Assembly (NCBI GenBank): GCA_023101885.1
Contig: JALPQD010000138.1
Coordinates: 1,604,542 to 1,668,541 of the forward strand
Length of the DNA: 64,000 bases
Reading direction: 5' to 3'
Source: Typhlomys cinereus
Taxonomy: Eukaryota; Chordata; Mammalia; Rodentia; Platacanthomyidae
Numbering within the stretch: the first letter of the stretch is position 1; each line of letters begins with the position of its first letter. Positions 44,221 through 55,315 of the stretch are shown piece by piece. Below the pieces are notes generated by a model. It searched no databases, had not been told where the DNA came from, and saw nothing but the letters and a program-made list of their open reading frames with translations. The translations under genes were made by a program, and so were the position numbers.

Positions 44221-45704
44221 TTATAAAATTATGTGTTCACATTTTCTTTTTTTTTTAAACAAACATTTGAAAGAAAGAGGGACATTCATGCTCACACAGC
44301 CGACACTCACTTCTGCCTTCTCTCCCTGTGGTTTTCCCAAGGAATTTGTGTGTGTGTACATGTGTGTCCCCACACATGTCAGCATGCACCCTTGTGAATG
44401 TGTTTCTGTGTGGCTTTGTTTTAAAGAGTATGCATACCTTCATGCCCACTAGATGTCCCGAGAAGTAGGCTTATGATAGAATTGAATACCCCATATGAGC
44501 AAACGCCTTTCTGGTCAATGCCAATGGAAGGAAAAGGATCAGAAAGAGAACCTGAATTAACTTAAGCCATGTGTGGACTGTACTCCCAGACTCCTGATAG
44601 TTTTTATGAACCTTTGGGGTCCAGGTCTTCCCAAGGAGGTGTCCACTTCCAGGACCCAAACCTCCTGCTTCGCCAGTCAGAAGTCAGAATGGCAAGATTC
44701 CCTGGTGAACACGCCTATCAGAGGAGCCTAGAGATCTTTACTCCTTAGAGGAGAGGAGAGGAGACCTCAGAGTGGCTTTAGAGAGATGAGAAGAAATGGA
44801 ACATCATCTGGTGGTCAGGGTTTGCAAACAGTATGTCCAATGGCCAGTGGACTTAGCAATGGACATCTGCAGATTGAGTGTCCATACCCAGCTCTGCAGT
44901 TGGGAAAAACCAGTCGCCTGCTGCCCTGGAGTTTCTGTGTTGGATCCAGGGCTGGATTCTATTGGCTTTTCATCCTGCAATGCAATGACGGCTCTATTGC
45001 TGATGAAGTCATGACAAAGCAGCTCAAGGAACAAGGGGTTTTACTCTGTTCCTTGTCTGTAACCTTGTCCGGTTAAAGTTCCTTGTCCAGTTTCTCAGGA
45101 GAGCGTATGACAACACCAAGGGCCCAGGGAACTGGCCACACCATATCCACATAATAGTGTTGAAAGAGGGACAATTTTTACTTGCCAGATCAGCATGTCT
45201 GGCCAAGTGTGCAGGAAAATGCCAATTTTCTCAACCAGTTTTCTCCACCTTCCCAGGGACTAGTTCCACTCATGCTGCGCTTAACTCAACTACTTCTTCT
45301 CTACAAATGTGTCCAGAGCTCAAATCCTCAACTGTCAAGTTGGCACCTGTATCTAACTACAACACTTCATAACTTTACATTTCACCAAAAGCTTTTCCAG
45401 AAGTTCATATTGCCATGTTATTTTCTATGTGTGATTATTGTCAGTGGTGGACCTATACCACAAGCAAGCACATTGAGTGGAAAGCAACTTTTGCTTCCTT
45501 GAAATCTGGAATAAGATTTTTTTTTAAGATTTTTTTTAAGATTATCTCTCCAAGGATCACAGCTCACAGCCTGAAGCTAACCTCTCTCCATCACTTTGTT
45601 GATTGAACCCACAAAATGAACTCCATAAAGGTGCCTTTTTTACCTGCCTCCTGCTACCAGCTTGGTGCATCCTACCCGTACTAGACTGAAGGTGCCTGAG
45701 CTAC
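44221..45704. other. Mostly single-copy, unassigned
   Basis: A TG-containing stretch at 44345-44420 and the tandem 'AAGATTTTTTTT' pair at 45513-45537 are the only simple repeats. Frames of 60-106 codons are domainless. Confidence 0.4.
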
Positions 45705-45785
45705 ACTGATTGGCTGAGGCCACACAGCTGCTCAGAGGCAGGCACAGAACCAGGCTTAGACCTCTTAGGACATACAGAACCATCC
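45705..45785 (-). mobile_element. MIR SINE fragment, antisense
   Basis: GAGGCCACACAGCTGCTCAG, AGGCAGGCACAGAACCAGGC: antisense MIR tRNA-adjacent core. Confidence 0.65.
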
Positions 45786-45954
45786 TGCCTCAACATCAGA
45801 AAGCTCTGGCTTTGTTTAGGTTTTTAGGGACAGGCCACACAAAACAGTACCAGGAACCAACTTTCTCCCTGGATGAAGTGACAGCCCGCATGAGTTCTTG
45901 TGTCGCCCAACACATATATGCATGTTCTCCTATACTATATGTGTATACGCACAC
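45786..45954. other. Short unassigned spacer
   Basis: No specific call. Confidence 0.3.
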
Positions 45955-46340
45955 ACTAGCCTTACTCTTTTATCTCTATGTGTGTGTGTGTGTGTGTGTG
46001 TGCATGTGTGCCTGTACACACATTCATGTGGGTGCACAGGTTATGTCAGGCGAGTGTAAGCATGCCCGTGAAAGTCAGAGATCACACTAGCTGTCCTTCC
46101 TCAGGAGCTATCCTCCTTGCTTTTTGAGATATGCTCTGTCATTGACCTGGGGTCTGTCAAATTGGCTAGACTGCTTGGTCAGTGAGCCTCAGGGATTTGC
46201 CTGTTCCCACCTCCTCAGACCTGGGATTACCAACATGTACCACCATGTCTGGCTTTTTTCCAAGGGTTGGAATTGAACTCAGGTCCTTGTGCTTGCACTG
46301 CACACACTTTTCCAACTGAGCTGTTTCCCTAGCTCTTATT
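45955..46340 (-). mobile_element. B4-like SINE, antisense
   Basis: (TG)n tail at 45977-46004, then TTTGAGATATGCTCTGTCAT, TGGTCAGTGAGCCTCAGGGA, CTGGGATTACCAACATGTAC, AATTGAACTCAGGTCCTTGTG, CCAACTGAGCTGTTTCCC: antisense B4 in full order. Confidence 0.85.
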
Positions 46341-47975
46341 TTGGATTTTAACTTAAAATTTCAATTGGCACATGGCTGCTCAAATGCCTGTTGAATGAAT
46401 AATGGACTGAATGAATTATAAAATACTGATATCAGTGTCTATTTCTGCAAGACTCCCAAAATCTAAACCATAATCTTAATTCAAAGTCTCTAATAAATTG
46501 TTTTCACATGGAATGGGGGATTAGGAAGAAAAGAAAAATAATTTGGTTTTTTGGTTCGTACATGCATGGTGCTGTTGAAGGTTTTTAAACTTTCCTCATC
46601 TCAGCTAATCTCATTTTAAAATGAGAAATACCAAATGAGCAAACGCTCATAGAAAAGAATGGATCCCCGGATCTCTGGCACCTATATATAAAGAGCTTGA
46701 AGTACAGCAAGCTAATGGCTGCTTCAACAGTGTCTGCTTCCATTTATCCTCAGAAGGTCCGAAAGAGAAAACAGCATCAGGACTTTTGCAGACTGAAGGC
46801 TCAGAACCCTAAGCTTTCAGCCTCCCCGTTTTTGGGAGGCAGAGAAGCAGGAGAATATTAAGAGGAGTGCAGGAAGCTAAAAATATCTTCAAAGCTTATG
46901 TAAATTTGGTGCACAGAGAAGCACTGGCCTTTGGGCTCCAGCTGTTCCCGGGGCTGACTGAGATGCCCTTGGCATGTAGATCCAGACAGTCTCAGAACCC
47001 GCCCACCATTGTAACCTTTTAAAAAATCCTCCTAATTGTGTTCTGTGTTCTTGAAATTTATCACCCTTGGGAGCTGAGCTATGGTATGCTAATGAAGCCA
47101 TTGAAGAGCCCCCCACAACCCCTCCTTCTCCAGGCCTTGCTGGAGAACTGTACAGGTCAGAGACATCCATCCTTGGAATTGCAGATGCCTTCCAAAGGCA
47201 CTGGCACCCCTGGCCATTAGCATGTTAATAGGGAGGGACTCAAAAGATCACTCAATCAATATCCAATGAGAACACTACTCAATCAATATCCCCACTCATG
47301 CAAGTCCCCATGACACGAGCACTGTGCAAAAACAATTCCTAATTGAGAATTAAAGTTCTATCCAAGGCAATCCTGAATGGCACTCTTTAAAAATAACACG
47401 TTCTGATTTCTTTCTGGCAAATTATAAACTGTAATGATTATTTTTCCTCATGGTAGACACTCCGCCTTCCGGTTCACATAGGAAGATGAGATAAATAGGT
47501 GACACTTTTCCAAAGATCCATAGGGCTGAGCCAAGAAATGAGTAGGAAGGAAATGGTTAACAGTAAAATTTAACCCTAATGGCTCAAAGGAGAGTGCTGG
47601 GTTCCTTGTTTTGTAATCATCACCAAGCGTGGATCATGGCTTGCTGAGGATGCTGGCAGTCAGGCTGGGAGACCATAGCTTTGAAAACCCTGATGACACC
47701 CTATTACTTACATTAGCAGGATGACCATGAACCAGGTGGCCAATTACTCTCAGAAAGAACCTCTCCACATCAATTGTGCTAAATTCAAACAGTCGTGCTC
47801 CACACGGGCTCTCCGGCATCCAGATGGACAGGCTTTGAATGTCCACATTCAACGGGACAATGTGTTTCGTTATCTACAGGCTTTGTACAGCCCTCCATCC
47901 TCATGGAACTGGGAAAAACAGGTGCTGGCTAAACTCAAGCATGTTTAGGAAGATTAAAGCAAGCAGAAATATGGA
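46341..47975. other. Single-copy; weak candidate regulatory stretch at 47221-47560
   Basis: No repeat identified. TATATATAAAG at 46683-46693 is TATA-like but without other promoter signs. 47221-47560 holds two ACTCAATCAATATCC copies (27-base spacing), the palindrome TAATTGAGAATTA at 47340-47352, and TAAACTGTAATGATTATTTTT near 47426-47446. Confidence 0.35.
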
Positions 47976-48120
47976 AGTCAGGCGTGGGAGTTCACAACTG
48001 CAGTCTCAGCCATCAGATAGCTGAGGACTGGCATGAGCTGGGGGCTATCCTAGGTTACACAGTAAGATCCAGGGCAGCCTTGGCTACAGAAAGAGACCTT
48101 ACTGGAATAAATAAATGAAG
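47976..48120 (+). mobile_element. B1 SINE
   Basis: TCAGGCGTGGGAGTTCACAAC, TGCAGTCTCAGCCATCAGAT, GATCCAGGGCAGCCTTGGCT, ACAGAAAGAGACCTTACTGG then AATAAATAAATGAAGGG. Full-length-like B1. Confidence 0.8.
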
Positions 48121-49130
48121 GGAAAAGAAGAGCAAAATGCTAAAGGGGAAATACAAAGCAAAACAGAAATTCTGACTCTTTCAAGCCATTGCCATCTCAT
48201 CTTTGTGTTAGATGACTGGATTTCTGAGAAAATGTGACCAAGCTCATTGGCAGACTTGAAGCAGTCTTTTGAAGCAATCTTGGTTGCTGCCTATGAACAT
48301 CTTGAAGCCTGCTGACCTCCGCTGGAAAATGACAGTCCCAACTCCTTCATGCTCACAGCTAATGGTATTGTTCCCTCATCTTCCTTTGACTGTTAAGTCA
48401 AGTGCTGGTGCATGTAGCTCTTGTTAGTTCCCTCATCCTCACTGGTAACATGTGGAGCCAGTACCTTCCCCCAGCCACTCACTCTCCCTTCCATGTGTAG
48501 TAAATTGGTTTTCAACTGCCTGAATTTGGCCACAGGTACATGCGTGCAAGATTTCCTTCCTTACCATAGCATATGTGTGAACATGCATACATGTATGTAC
48601 CCACCCCACACAGCCTATTTCAAAAATATAGTACCAAATGTCTCTAGGCTGGATCCTTACTTTCAGGCTGCCATATTTTGGCACATTCATTCATACATTT
48701 ATTCACTCATTCATGCTATCTGCTGGCCACTAACAACATGTCACTATGAAATTCTGCCAGTTTTTTTAAATTTTAATTCTTATTTTAAATCTCACCAGAA
48801 ATGTTCATATTGGGGAAATAGGTGCCCTTAGGATATCATCCTAAGATCACAGCCGTACAACTTGAGGTCATCTAGTTTCGTCCCTCTGGCTCAAAAGCTT
48901 AACTGGACACAGGCACAAGGGGCCTTCTAGGACTGGTCACAGCATTTCCTTTCCCATTACTCCTTTCTGACCATGTTGACTGTCCTGGAGTGTCTTTAAT
49001 AAATGCTAGCTAGAAGGCACATGTACCAACATTAGCACCCAATGTCAGAGATGGCAAACAATACTAATTGTATCAAGTGTATTCATGCCTATTAATATAT
49101 GATTGCTATCAAATTACTGCTGATTAATGT
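48121..49130. other. Single-copy, unassigned
   Basis: 48688-48715 has a short TTCATTCATACATTTATTC type repeat. A 136-codon frame (48421-48831) is domainless. Nothing else recognised. Confidence 0.4.
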
Positions 49131-49590
49131 TAATTTTAGGCGGCAGCTCAGTTATTTGGATCAATGTCTGTGGCACTGGGCTCAGGTAAAGCCTAAGAAA
49201 CGTTCCTCTCACAGTGGCAGTAGGTGACTTATTTGAAGTTGGTGCAGGCAGAAGTGTACCTGCTACTCGTCCCTGGTAGCCTGACCTCCTTCTCTTGAGT
49301 GATGACATGGGATTTGGATCAATCCAGAAGTGGCTGGTGCATGCCTGTGTTGTTAGGTGGTAGCTTTCCATCAAACTTGCTTGCTGCTCAGACTCTCTGG
49401 ACTCCTCCTTACCCCGCCAGGAACTCGGGACTGACAAATTCTTGCCACGAATGCTCCTCTGTAACCAGCAAGGAGGCCTCTCCTGGTGTCCCTTCATCCC
49501 ATAACACTGCGAGAAGTTCCAAGCTACAGGCAAGCCCTGCGGCCAGCAACACTGCTTCCTGAGTATGTATCCAATAAATCGTTCCTTCTC
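49131..49590 (+). mobile_element. Possible LTR of unrecognised family, or a transcript 3' end
   Basis: Balanced composition, CpG-retaining, ending with CCAATAAATCGTTCCTTCTC (AATAAA at 49573-49578) and a pyrimidine-rich tail. This resembles an ERV LTR R/U5 arrangement, but I recognise no family. A lncRNA or retrocopy end is an alternative. The 139-codon antisense and 87-codon sense frames have no domain. Confidence 0.3.
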
Positions 49591-50164
49591 AACTTCTGCC
49601 TAAATACCACCTAATGATGCTTGCTCTCCCATTTCCTGACCTCCAGCAGAGTCGCACAGGCTCCTCTGTGGCCATAGATGGGTCTGTCTATGAACGAAGC
49701 TGAAGAGGAGATTTGCTAGAGGCAAATAACATTGCATCTGTAGTATCGCCTCCCCAGAAATAGAACTCAGTATTAGAAATTTAGTTTAAGTAAGAGAAAA
49801 TTGTCAGGATGATATTTGGTCTTCTGTAAGGTTGTCTTTGAAGATGTTCTTTATATCATTATTTCTTGAGTTCATCCTTGAATTAAATGCTGGGGAAACA
49901 TTACTTTTCCCAATAAGTGAGTGTTCTTTGTTTTATTAAATAAATCCATCATATTTTCCTCCTTGGCTGGCAGTAAGCCTGCAGCTCCATTTTATGCTCA
50001 AGCAATGGTTCTTCTTAGCTGAAGGTCTCTAACAAATCTCTGCTTTCCTGAGAGCTGTCGCTTACTCTTCCCTAATGTGTACACGTCTTTCATCATGGGC
50101 CGTCTCTGTCATCAAGAACAGGCCAAGTACATTAAATAAATTATTATTCAGTATGTGAGAAGAT
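49591..50164. other. Single-copy, unassigned; weak candidate noncoding element
   Basis: AT-rich and repeat-free with TTATTAAATAAATCCATC (49934-49951) and TTAAATAAATTATTATTC (50133-50150). No gene. Confidence 0.3.
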
Positions 50165-50335
50165 GCAGGTCCCCGGAAGGATCTGAAATGACCCCCAAAA
50201 GGCCATGTGTTAAAAGGCTTGATTCCCAGCCCATGTCACTATGGGATACTTTTAGGGGGCAAAGACTGGAGGGAGTTTTAGGTCACTGCTGGGCATGACT
50301 TTGAAGAGCATTGTGGGATGCCAATCTTGCTTTCC
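50165..50335 (+). mobile_element. MaLR-type LTR, 5' part only
   Basis: GATCTGAAATGACCCCCAAA, AGGCCATGTGTTAAAAGGCT, TGATTCCCAGCCCATGTCAC, TTTTAGGTCACTGCTGGGCA follow the 5' half of a MaLR LTR. The 3' half is missing beyond the adjoining SINE. Confidence 0.65.
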
Positions 50336-50785
50336 TTCTTCTTAGTGGGTATTGTGCATATGGGTGTGTGCATTTCATGTGTGTACGTGGGTGTGGTGTC
50401 ATATACACTTGTCATGAATACATGACTCAAGGGTCAACCTTGGGGGTCACTACTCAAGAGCTAATCATCTCGTTTCTTGATACAGGATCTCTTTAGTCTG
50501 TAACTCGCTAATTCCACAAGACTGACTGGCCAGGAAGTCCCAGAGATCTTCCTGCCTCCGTCTTCCAGCCCTGAGTTTGCAAGCATTCACCACCATACTG
50601 CCTTTTTAAGAAATATTTTAAATATTTGTTATTTAATAATAATAATAATTATTAAATAAATATTTATTCTTTCCATTATTATAACCAGTTGGAATTTTTA
50701 CATGCACACTGAGGATCCGAACTTAAGTCCTTTTGCTTGCAAGCCAAAGACATTAGCCACTGAACTTTCCCCAGGCCTGCAACTG
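50336..50785 (-). mobile_element. B4-like SINE, antisense, with AT-rich insertion
   Basis: ATACAGGATCTCTTTAGTCT, CTGACTGGCCAGGAAGTCCC, CTGCCTCCGTCTTCCAGCCC precede about 85 bases of AT-rich palindromic DNA (50604-50690). The SINE head then resumes at GGAATTTTTACATGCACACT, GAACTTAAGTCCTTTTGCTT. Confidence 0.7.
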
Positions 50786-51049
50786 GAATTTCTAAATCAT
50801 GGGTTGTGTAAGGGTAAAACAGACAGTGGGTCATGTTACCTGCCCATCTCCTTGCTCCATCCCATTCTTTCATGCGTGCACGTTGCTTTAATGAACAGTG
50901 TAGATGAGGATAGCAGTCACTATCACAAACTCAAACCAGTAAGTCGTGCTGTAATTAGTCTGGAGTGAGCACCGAATGGATTTCTACGGTCTCAACCACT
51001 TCTTCAACATGTCTTCTAAAGAGAAGTTTGAACGTTTTAATGAAGCTCA
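50786..51049. other. Unassigned sequence
   Basis: No specific repeat or gene. Confidence 0.3.
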
Positions 51050-51420
51050 ATTTATCCTTCTATTTTGAATCACACTTTTGATGTCCTAGCCTAGAAATAT
51101 CTGACTCAAGATCACAAAGATTTTTACTTATGTTCTTTTCTACAGGTACTGCAGTTTTATGTTTCATATCTAGGTCTCTGATCTATTTGGAGTTAATTTT
51201 TTCATTGGTATGAGAGATCAGTTGAATCTCTCCCCTTTTTTTCCTCCTCTTCCTCTTTCACATATAAACATACAATTACTAAGTACCTTTGAAGGTCTTA
51301 TTATTCTTTCTTCCTGAATTTATTTGTACTTTGACTGTCTGTATACCTGCACAACTGTGCCCAAGTTGTTTCTTGTGTTTAACTGATCTTTTCCATCTTA
51401 GGGTACAACACTAAACTGTC

Positions 51421-51644
51421 TAAAGTGTTGCAGCTTGGGCTGGGAGGTGGCTCAGGGTTAAGCCTCTGCCTTGCAGGCAGAAGGTCCTGACTTCAGATCC
51501 TAGACCCCACGTATAGATGCCGGGCGGAAGTGGGGGGCGGCCTGCCCCCCTGGTCCTGGTAGGGCAGAGCTTGTGAATCCCGGGGAAGAGTAAACAAGAA
51601 GGAGATGAAGGTGTTCCATGGTGGGTCCCGAATTCGCCCGTGGT

Positions 51645-51688
<44 letters not shown>

Positions 51689-51727
51689 ATTGAATAAATA
51701 ATAAAAAAATTTAAAGTGTTGCAGCTT
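51421..51727 (+). mobile_element. Young tRNA-derived SINE, copy 7, with perfect target duplication
   Basis: TAAAGTGTTGCAGCTT at 51421-51436 is repeated exactly at 51712-51727, a perfect 16-base duplication. The element between has head GGGCTGGGAGGTGGCTCAGG, B box GACTTCAGATCC, CpG-rich body (GATGCCGGGCGGAAG), (CA)n at 51649-51687 and tail ATAATTGAATAAATAATAAA. Intact duplication plus retained CpGs mark it as the youngest insertion in the window. Confidence 0.95.
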
Positions 51728-52235
51728 AATGTACTAGGTCTTGAAATAAGATGGTGTCAGTCTTGAGATTCTGTTTCTCTTTATTCAAGTTTTTCTGACT
51801 GTGCTAGTTCTTTTGTATTTTCAGTACATGCATTGTGATACCATCAGGATTACATAGATTTGTATATCAATCTGGTGAGAATAGAGACATCATTACAATC
51901 TGTACTATCCTCTCTCCATACAGTCAAGTCAACAAGTAGATAGGTTTCCTACTGTATACTACATATTGCAAACTGTCTGATTAATTATGCTAGCGATTTT
52001 GCAAACCCCATTATATTTTCTACATAGACAATCACATCATCTGCAAATAAAAGCAGCATTATTTCTTTTCTAAAATGATTGTCTTTTCTCTTCTGTCATT
52101 CATTGCAATGATTAGAACTTCTAGTAAAATACTGATCAGAAGTAGGAAGAGCAGACATCTTTGCTCTCTGCCTTTTCTTAAAAGAATAATAATGTTACCA
52201 TTTGACATTAAGTACCATGCTTCTATGGGTTTTTA

Positions 52236-52238
<3 letters not shown>

Positions 52239-52288
<50 letters not shown>

Positions 52289-52575
52289 TGCGTGTGCGTG
52301 TGCGTGTGTGTGTGCATATGTGTGTGTGAAAGGGCACTGTGTCCTTGTGTCCCTGTGGAGACCCAAGCATGACTTTCAGAATCATCCTGGATTGTTTCTA
52401 CCTCCTTTTTGCTTTGTTCTGGGATTTCCCAGGCTCTGCCCACCATGGCCAGAAGTGCAGACTGCCATGGTTTCCACCTGACATTTTTAGAAAGGACCTA
52501 GAATCTGAACTCAGGACAGAGTCTGAGACAGAGTAAGACAGAGTCTTAACTCCTGAGCCATCTCTCCAGCCATGG
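52239..52575 (-). mobile_element. Young tRNA-derived SINE, copy 8, antisense
   Basis: T-rich/TG/CGTG tail (52239-52328), AGACCCAAGCATGACTTTCAG, AATCATCCTGGATTGTTTC, and GAGCCATCTCTCCAGCC head. It sits in antisense L1; flanks ATGCTTCTATGGGTTTTTA and ATGGCTGTGGGTTTATA look like an imperfect target duplication. Confidence 0.85.
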
Positions 52576-52635
52576 CTGTGGGTTTATAACAGATGCTACT
52601 ATTATTAAGAATTCCTCTTCAACTTCCAGTTCCAT

Positions 52636-53170
52636 CCATTCTTGCTACAAATGACAGGTTTCATTATTCTTTGTGAATGACTAATACTCCAGTGCATATA
52701 CACATTACACACCACTTTTATTTTTGATCCATTAAATTGTTGGTGGGCATCTAAGCAGATTCAATATCTTGGCTATTGCAACTAATATCACAATAATTCT
52801 GAGTGTACGGATATCACTTTAGCGTGCTGATTTCATTTGCTTTGAATAAATACCAGGAGTATTGGCCAACTGACAAACATAATTGTACATTAGAAGAAAC
52901 TTCCTACCATTTTCTGTATAGTTATACTGATTTGCATTGGTCCAATAGTATTTATGAGCTCCCTTTTTTCCACATCCTCATTAATATTTATTTTTTTAAA
53001 CTAATATACATTTTTACTAGTCTGATATGATGTTTCATTGTAGTTTGCATTCATGATGGTTAATGACAATGGCAAGGTTTTGTATATTGTACCAGCCATT
53101 TGTATTTCTTCTTTGAAGAAGTATCTTTTCAGATCACTTGCCAATTTTCAAATGGGCTTTCCTACTTTTA
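52636..53170 (-). mobile_element. L1 LINE 3' part, antisense (second copy)
   Basis: TTCTTTGTGAATGACTAATAC, TCCAGTGCATATACACATTAC, TTGGTGGGCATCTAAGCAGA, TGGCTATTGCAACTAATATC, GCCATTTGTATTTCTTCTTTG in antisense order. It restarts from the 3' end just after the ORF2 mid-part above, so a separate antisense L1 or a rearranged one. Confidence 0.8.
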
Positions 53171-53299
53171 TGCTGTCTTCTGAGTTCCTTGACTACTTGG
53201 AAGATGCTCTGCTTCCTTCTCGCCTGCTTCCATGGAACCCAGGACTCTTCTGCCATCTGTGACTTTGTTGTTTTGTGCTGAGGCGTTGGGGTTGTTCTG
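53171..53299. other. Short unassigned spacer
   Basis: No specific call. Confidence 0.3.
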
Positions 53300-54125
53300 A
53301 AGCTCTTCTTCCAGCTCTGAGTAGTAAAGCGATGTGATTATGATGCACTGCGATAGCAAAATTTTTCATGTTTGTTGCCCTTGGAGCTTACTGATCTTCC
53401 TACATTTGTGGATCTGTAGTTTTTCATCCATATTTTGAAGATTGATCATTAATTCTTCAAATTTTTTTTCCTCCCTTCTCTTCCCTCCAAGGACCACAGT
53501 CACATGAGTATCTGATACTGTTTCCGTGCACCGATACCGCTTAAACGTCTCTGGGCGTTTTTCCCATGTGTTTTTCAATTTGAAAGTGCAGAGTTACACC
53601 TTCTTTACTTTTTTCCAGGGACACACTGGTAATCCCATCAAGTGTTAAACTGTTAAACTGGTCTGGCCAGGGGTTTTCTTGTTGTTGCTGTTGTACTTCG
53701 TTATTTTTAATTTCAGACTTCACGGTTTTCATCTGCAGAAGCATTATTTGGAATGTTTTAACGTCTCCCATGTCTCTCCTTCACTTTCTGAACATATGGA
53801 AATAAGTCACAAGAACTGTCACCCCTTTTTGTGTGTGCTCACACACACATCTGCGTGTGCTCTGGGTTGCTTTAGTTGATTTCTTTTTGTTCCCCATTTT
53901 GAGTCATATTTTTTGGCTTCTTTAAACTCATATCAGTTTTTTATTAGATGCCAAACATTATGAAGTACCATGTTGGGTGCTATCTGGATTTTTATTTATG
54001 CATTCATATAAATAGCACTGTTCTTTTTTTTTTTTTTCTTTTTCCTGAAACTTACTTTAGATACACTTGGGAACACATTGGTCCTTTTCAGTCTTGCCTT
54101 CAAGATTTATTCCACAGATGTGATA
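53300..54125 (-). mobile_element. Old L1/HAL1-type 5' region, antisense
   Basis: CTTACTGATCTTCCTACATT, TTTTCATCCATATTTTGAAG, TGTTTTAACGTCTCCCATG, GATGCCAAACATTATGAAG, GGTCCTTTTCAGTCTTGCCT recall the antisense 5' region of ancient L1M/HAL1 elements. Identification is from recall of motif order. Confidence 0.5.
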
Positions 54126-54515
54126 GTTAATCCTGGATTTGACACACTTGGTATTAACTAAAGTCAGCTGAGATCACCTGAAGAGATTATCCAGATCAAC
54201 ACATTTACAATACAAAGACCAGCCCTAGATCCAATCAGAACCTCCCTAGATCTCATTGGAACCTCCAAGTAGTGGACCAGATAAAAGGAACCATAGAATA
54301 GAAGACTAAGAAGAAGATAGACTCTCCAGGAATCCTCTAGCCACGTGTATGGAAGTGACTTGGCCTGCCTACAGCTTCAGCCACCAGCCATGTCACCTCC
54401 ATCGTAAAAGACTATATCTCCCCTCTGGAACCCTAAAGTGAACAAATTTTCTTTTCTCCCTTGTGCTATTTGACTTTGGGTATTCTCTCACAGCAATAGT
54501 TAAGAGTAACCATTG
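54126..54515 (+). mobile_element. Rodent MaLR-like solo LTR
   Basis: GGATTTGACACACTTGGTAT, AAAGTCAGCTGAGATCACCT, CTTCAGCCACCAGCCATGTC, ACCTCCATCGTAAAAGACTA, CTCTCACAGCAATAGTTAAG. The polyadenylation hexamer is degraded. Two LTR families may be joined (5' part like 7542, 3' part like 14898). Confidence 0.65.
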
Positions 54516-54765
54516 TAACAGGGGGTGTGAAACAGCTTAGTGATTAAGGTGTCTGCTTGTCAACCTGGCAACCTGAGTTGATTGATCCATGGAAGCCCTT
54601 GGAAGAAGAGCTTTGGTAGAAGAACTAGAACAGACTTTCAAAATTGTACCCTGATCTCCACACATGATCAAGGATATGCATGTACCCTCTCTCTCTCTTT
54701 CTCTATCTTTCTCTCTCTCAAATAAACAAATTTTTTAAAAAGATTTCTTAGGCAGTACCAGAGCA
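54516..54765 (+). mobile_element. tRNA-derived SINE with TC-rich tail (second family)
   Basis: AAACAGCTTAGTGATTAAGGT head, CAACCTGAGTTGATTGATCC, and a tail of CTCTCTCTTTCTCTATC, TTTCTCTCTCTCAAATAAAC. The tail differs from the young CA-tailed family and resembles the TC-tail SINE I associate with jerboas and allies. It is diverged, so the older of the two families here. Confidence 0.6.
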
Positions 54766-55315
54766 ACATTTAACCATGAATAATTTTTAATTTTGTCAAT
54801 TTCGAACTTTCTTAATCTTGGACAGAAGCAGAAGTCTTTTGGACAAATTTTTAATGTGAAAAGAAGAATGTCTGTCACCTAAGAGGAAGGCATTTGGAAG
54901 TCATCCCTCTTTATATTATGATGTCACTTTTTTAGTATTCTAAATAGACATACATAATCCATTAATAATAATTTGTATTTTCACTCTTTTACAGAAAGTT
55001 GCTGTCTTCTTTTTCCTAGCTTGTAATTGAAAAAATATATATATATATTATATATATAGAGAGAGTAGTTTGTTTTAATACACTGTGCTTAATAAATGCT
55101 TTAAATGATATCTTAGCGAGTGTATATATGTGTGTGTGTGTTTATTTTAAAATATTTTGCTTATCTCTTTGAGAGAGAATGTGTAGTTTAATCTATGGCA
55201 TTGTGCTTTGGAAATATTTAAAATGATTTTTAGTGGACATATATATGTATATACATATATATATTTAAAACAAACAGAAATGTGTGAATATATATGTATA
55301 ATACCATTTCTGTTT
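54766..55315. other. AT-rich sequence with TA/GA microsatellites
   Basis: (TA)n with GAGAGA at 55034-55066, and TATATG-type tracts at 55240-55265. No gene or named repeat recognised. Confidence 0.4.

Larger units (their letters stand above)
51050..52635 (-). mobile_element. L1 LINE ORF2 fragment, antisense, interrupted by two SINEs
   Basis: Antisense ORF2 order is seen in three pieces (51050-51420, 51728-52238, 52576-52635). Landmarks: TAGGTCTCTGATCTATTTGG, then CATCATCTGCAAATAAAAGC, then GGAAGAGCAGACATCTTTGC, then GCTGTGGGTTTATAACAG. The SINEs at 51437 and 52239 post-date it. No intact frame. Confidence 0.85.

Noticed and set aside
46683..46693. TATATATAAAG as a promoter TATA box
   Set aside because: No initiator, CpG-rich context or downstream transcript structure supports it; such motifs are frequent in AT-rich DNA.
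51437..51711. tRNA gene called from the A/B-box-like SINE head
   Set aside because: The boxes belong to a SINE with a CA/A-rich tail and no cloverleaf-forming complete tRNA.
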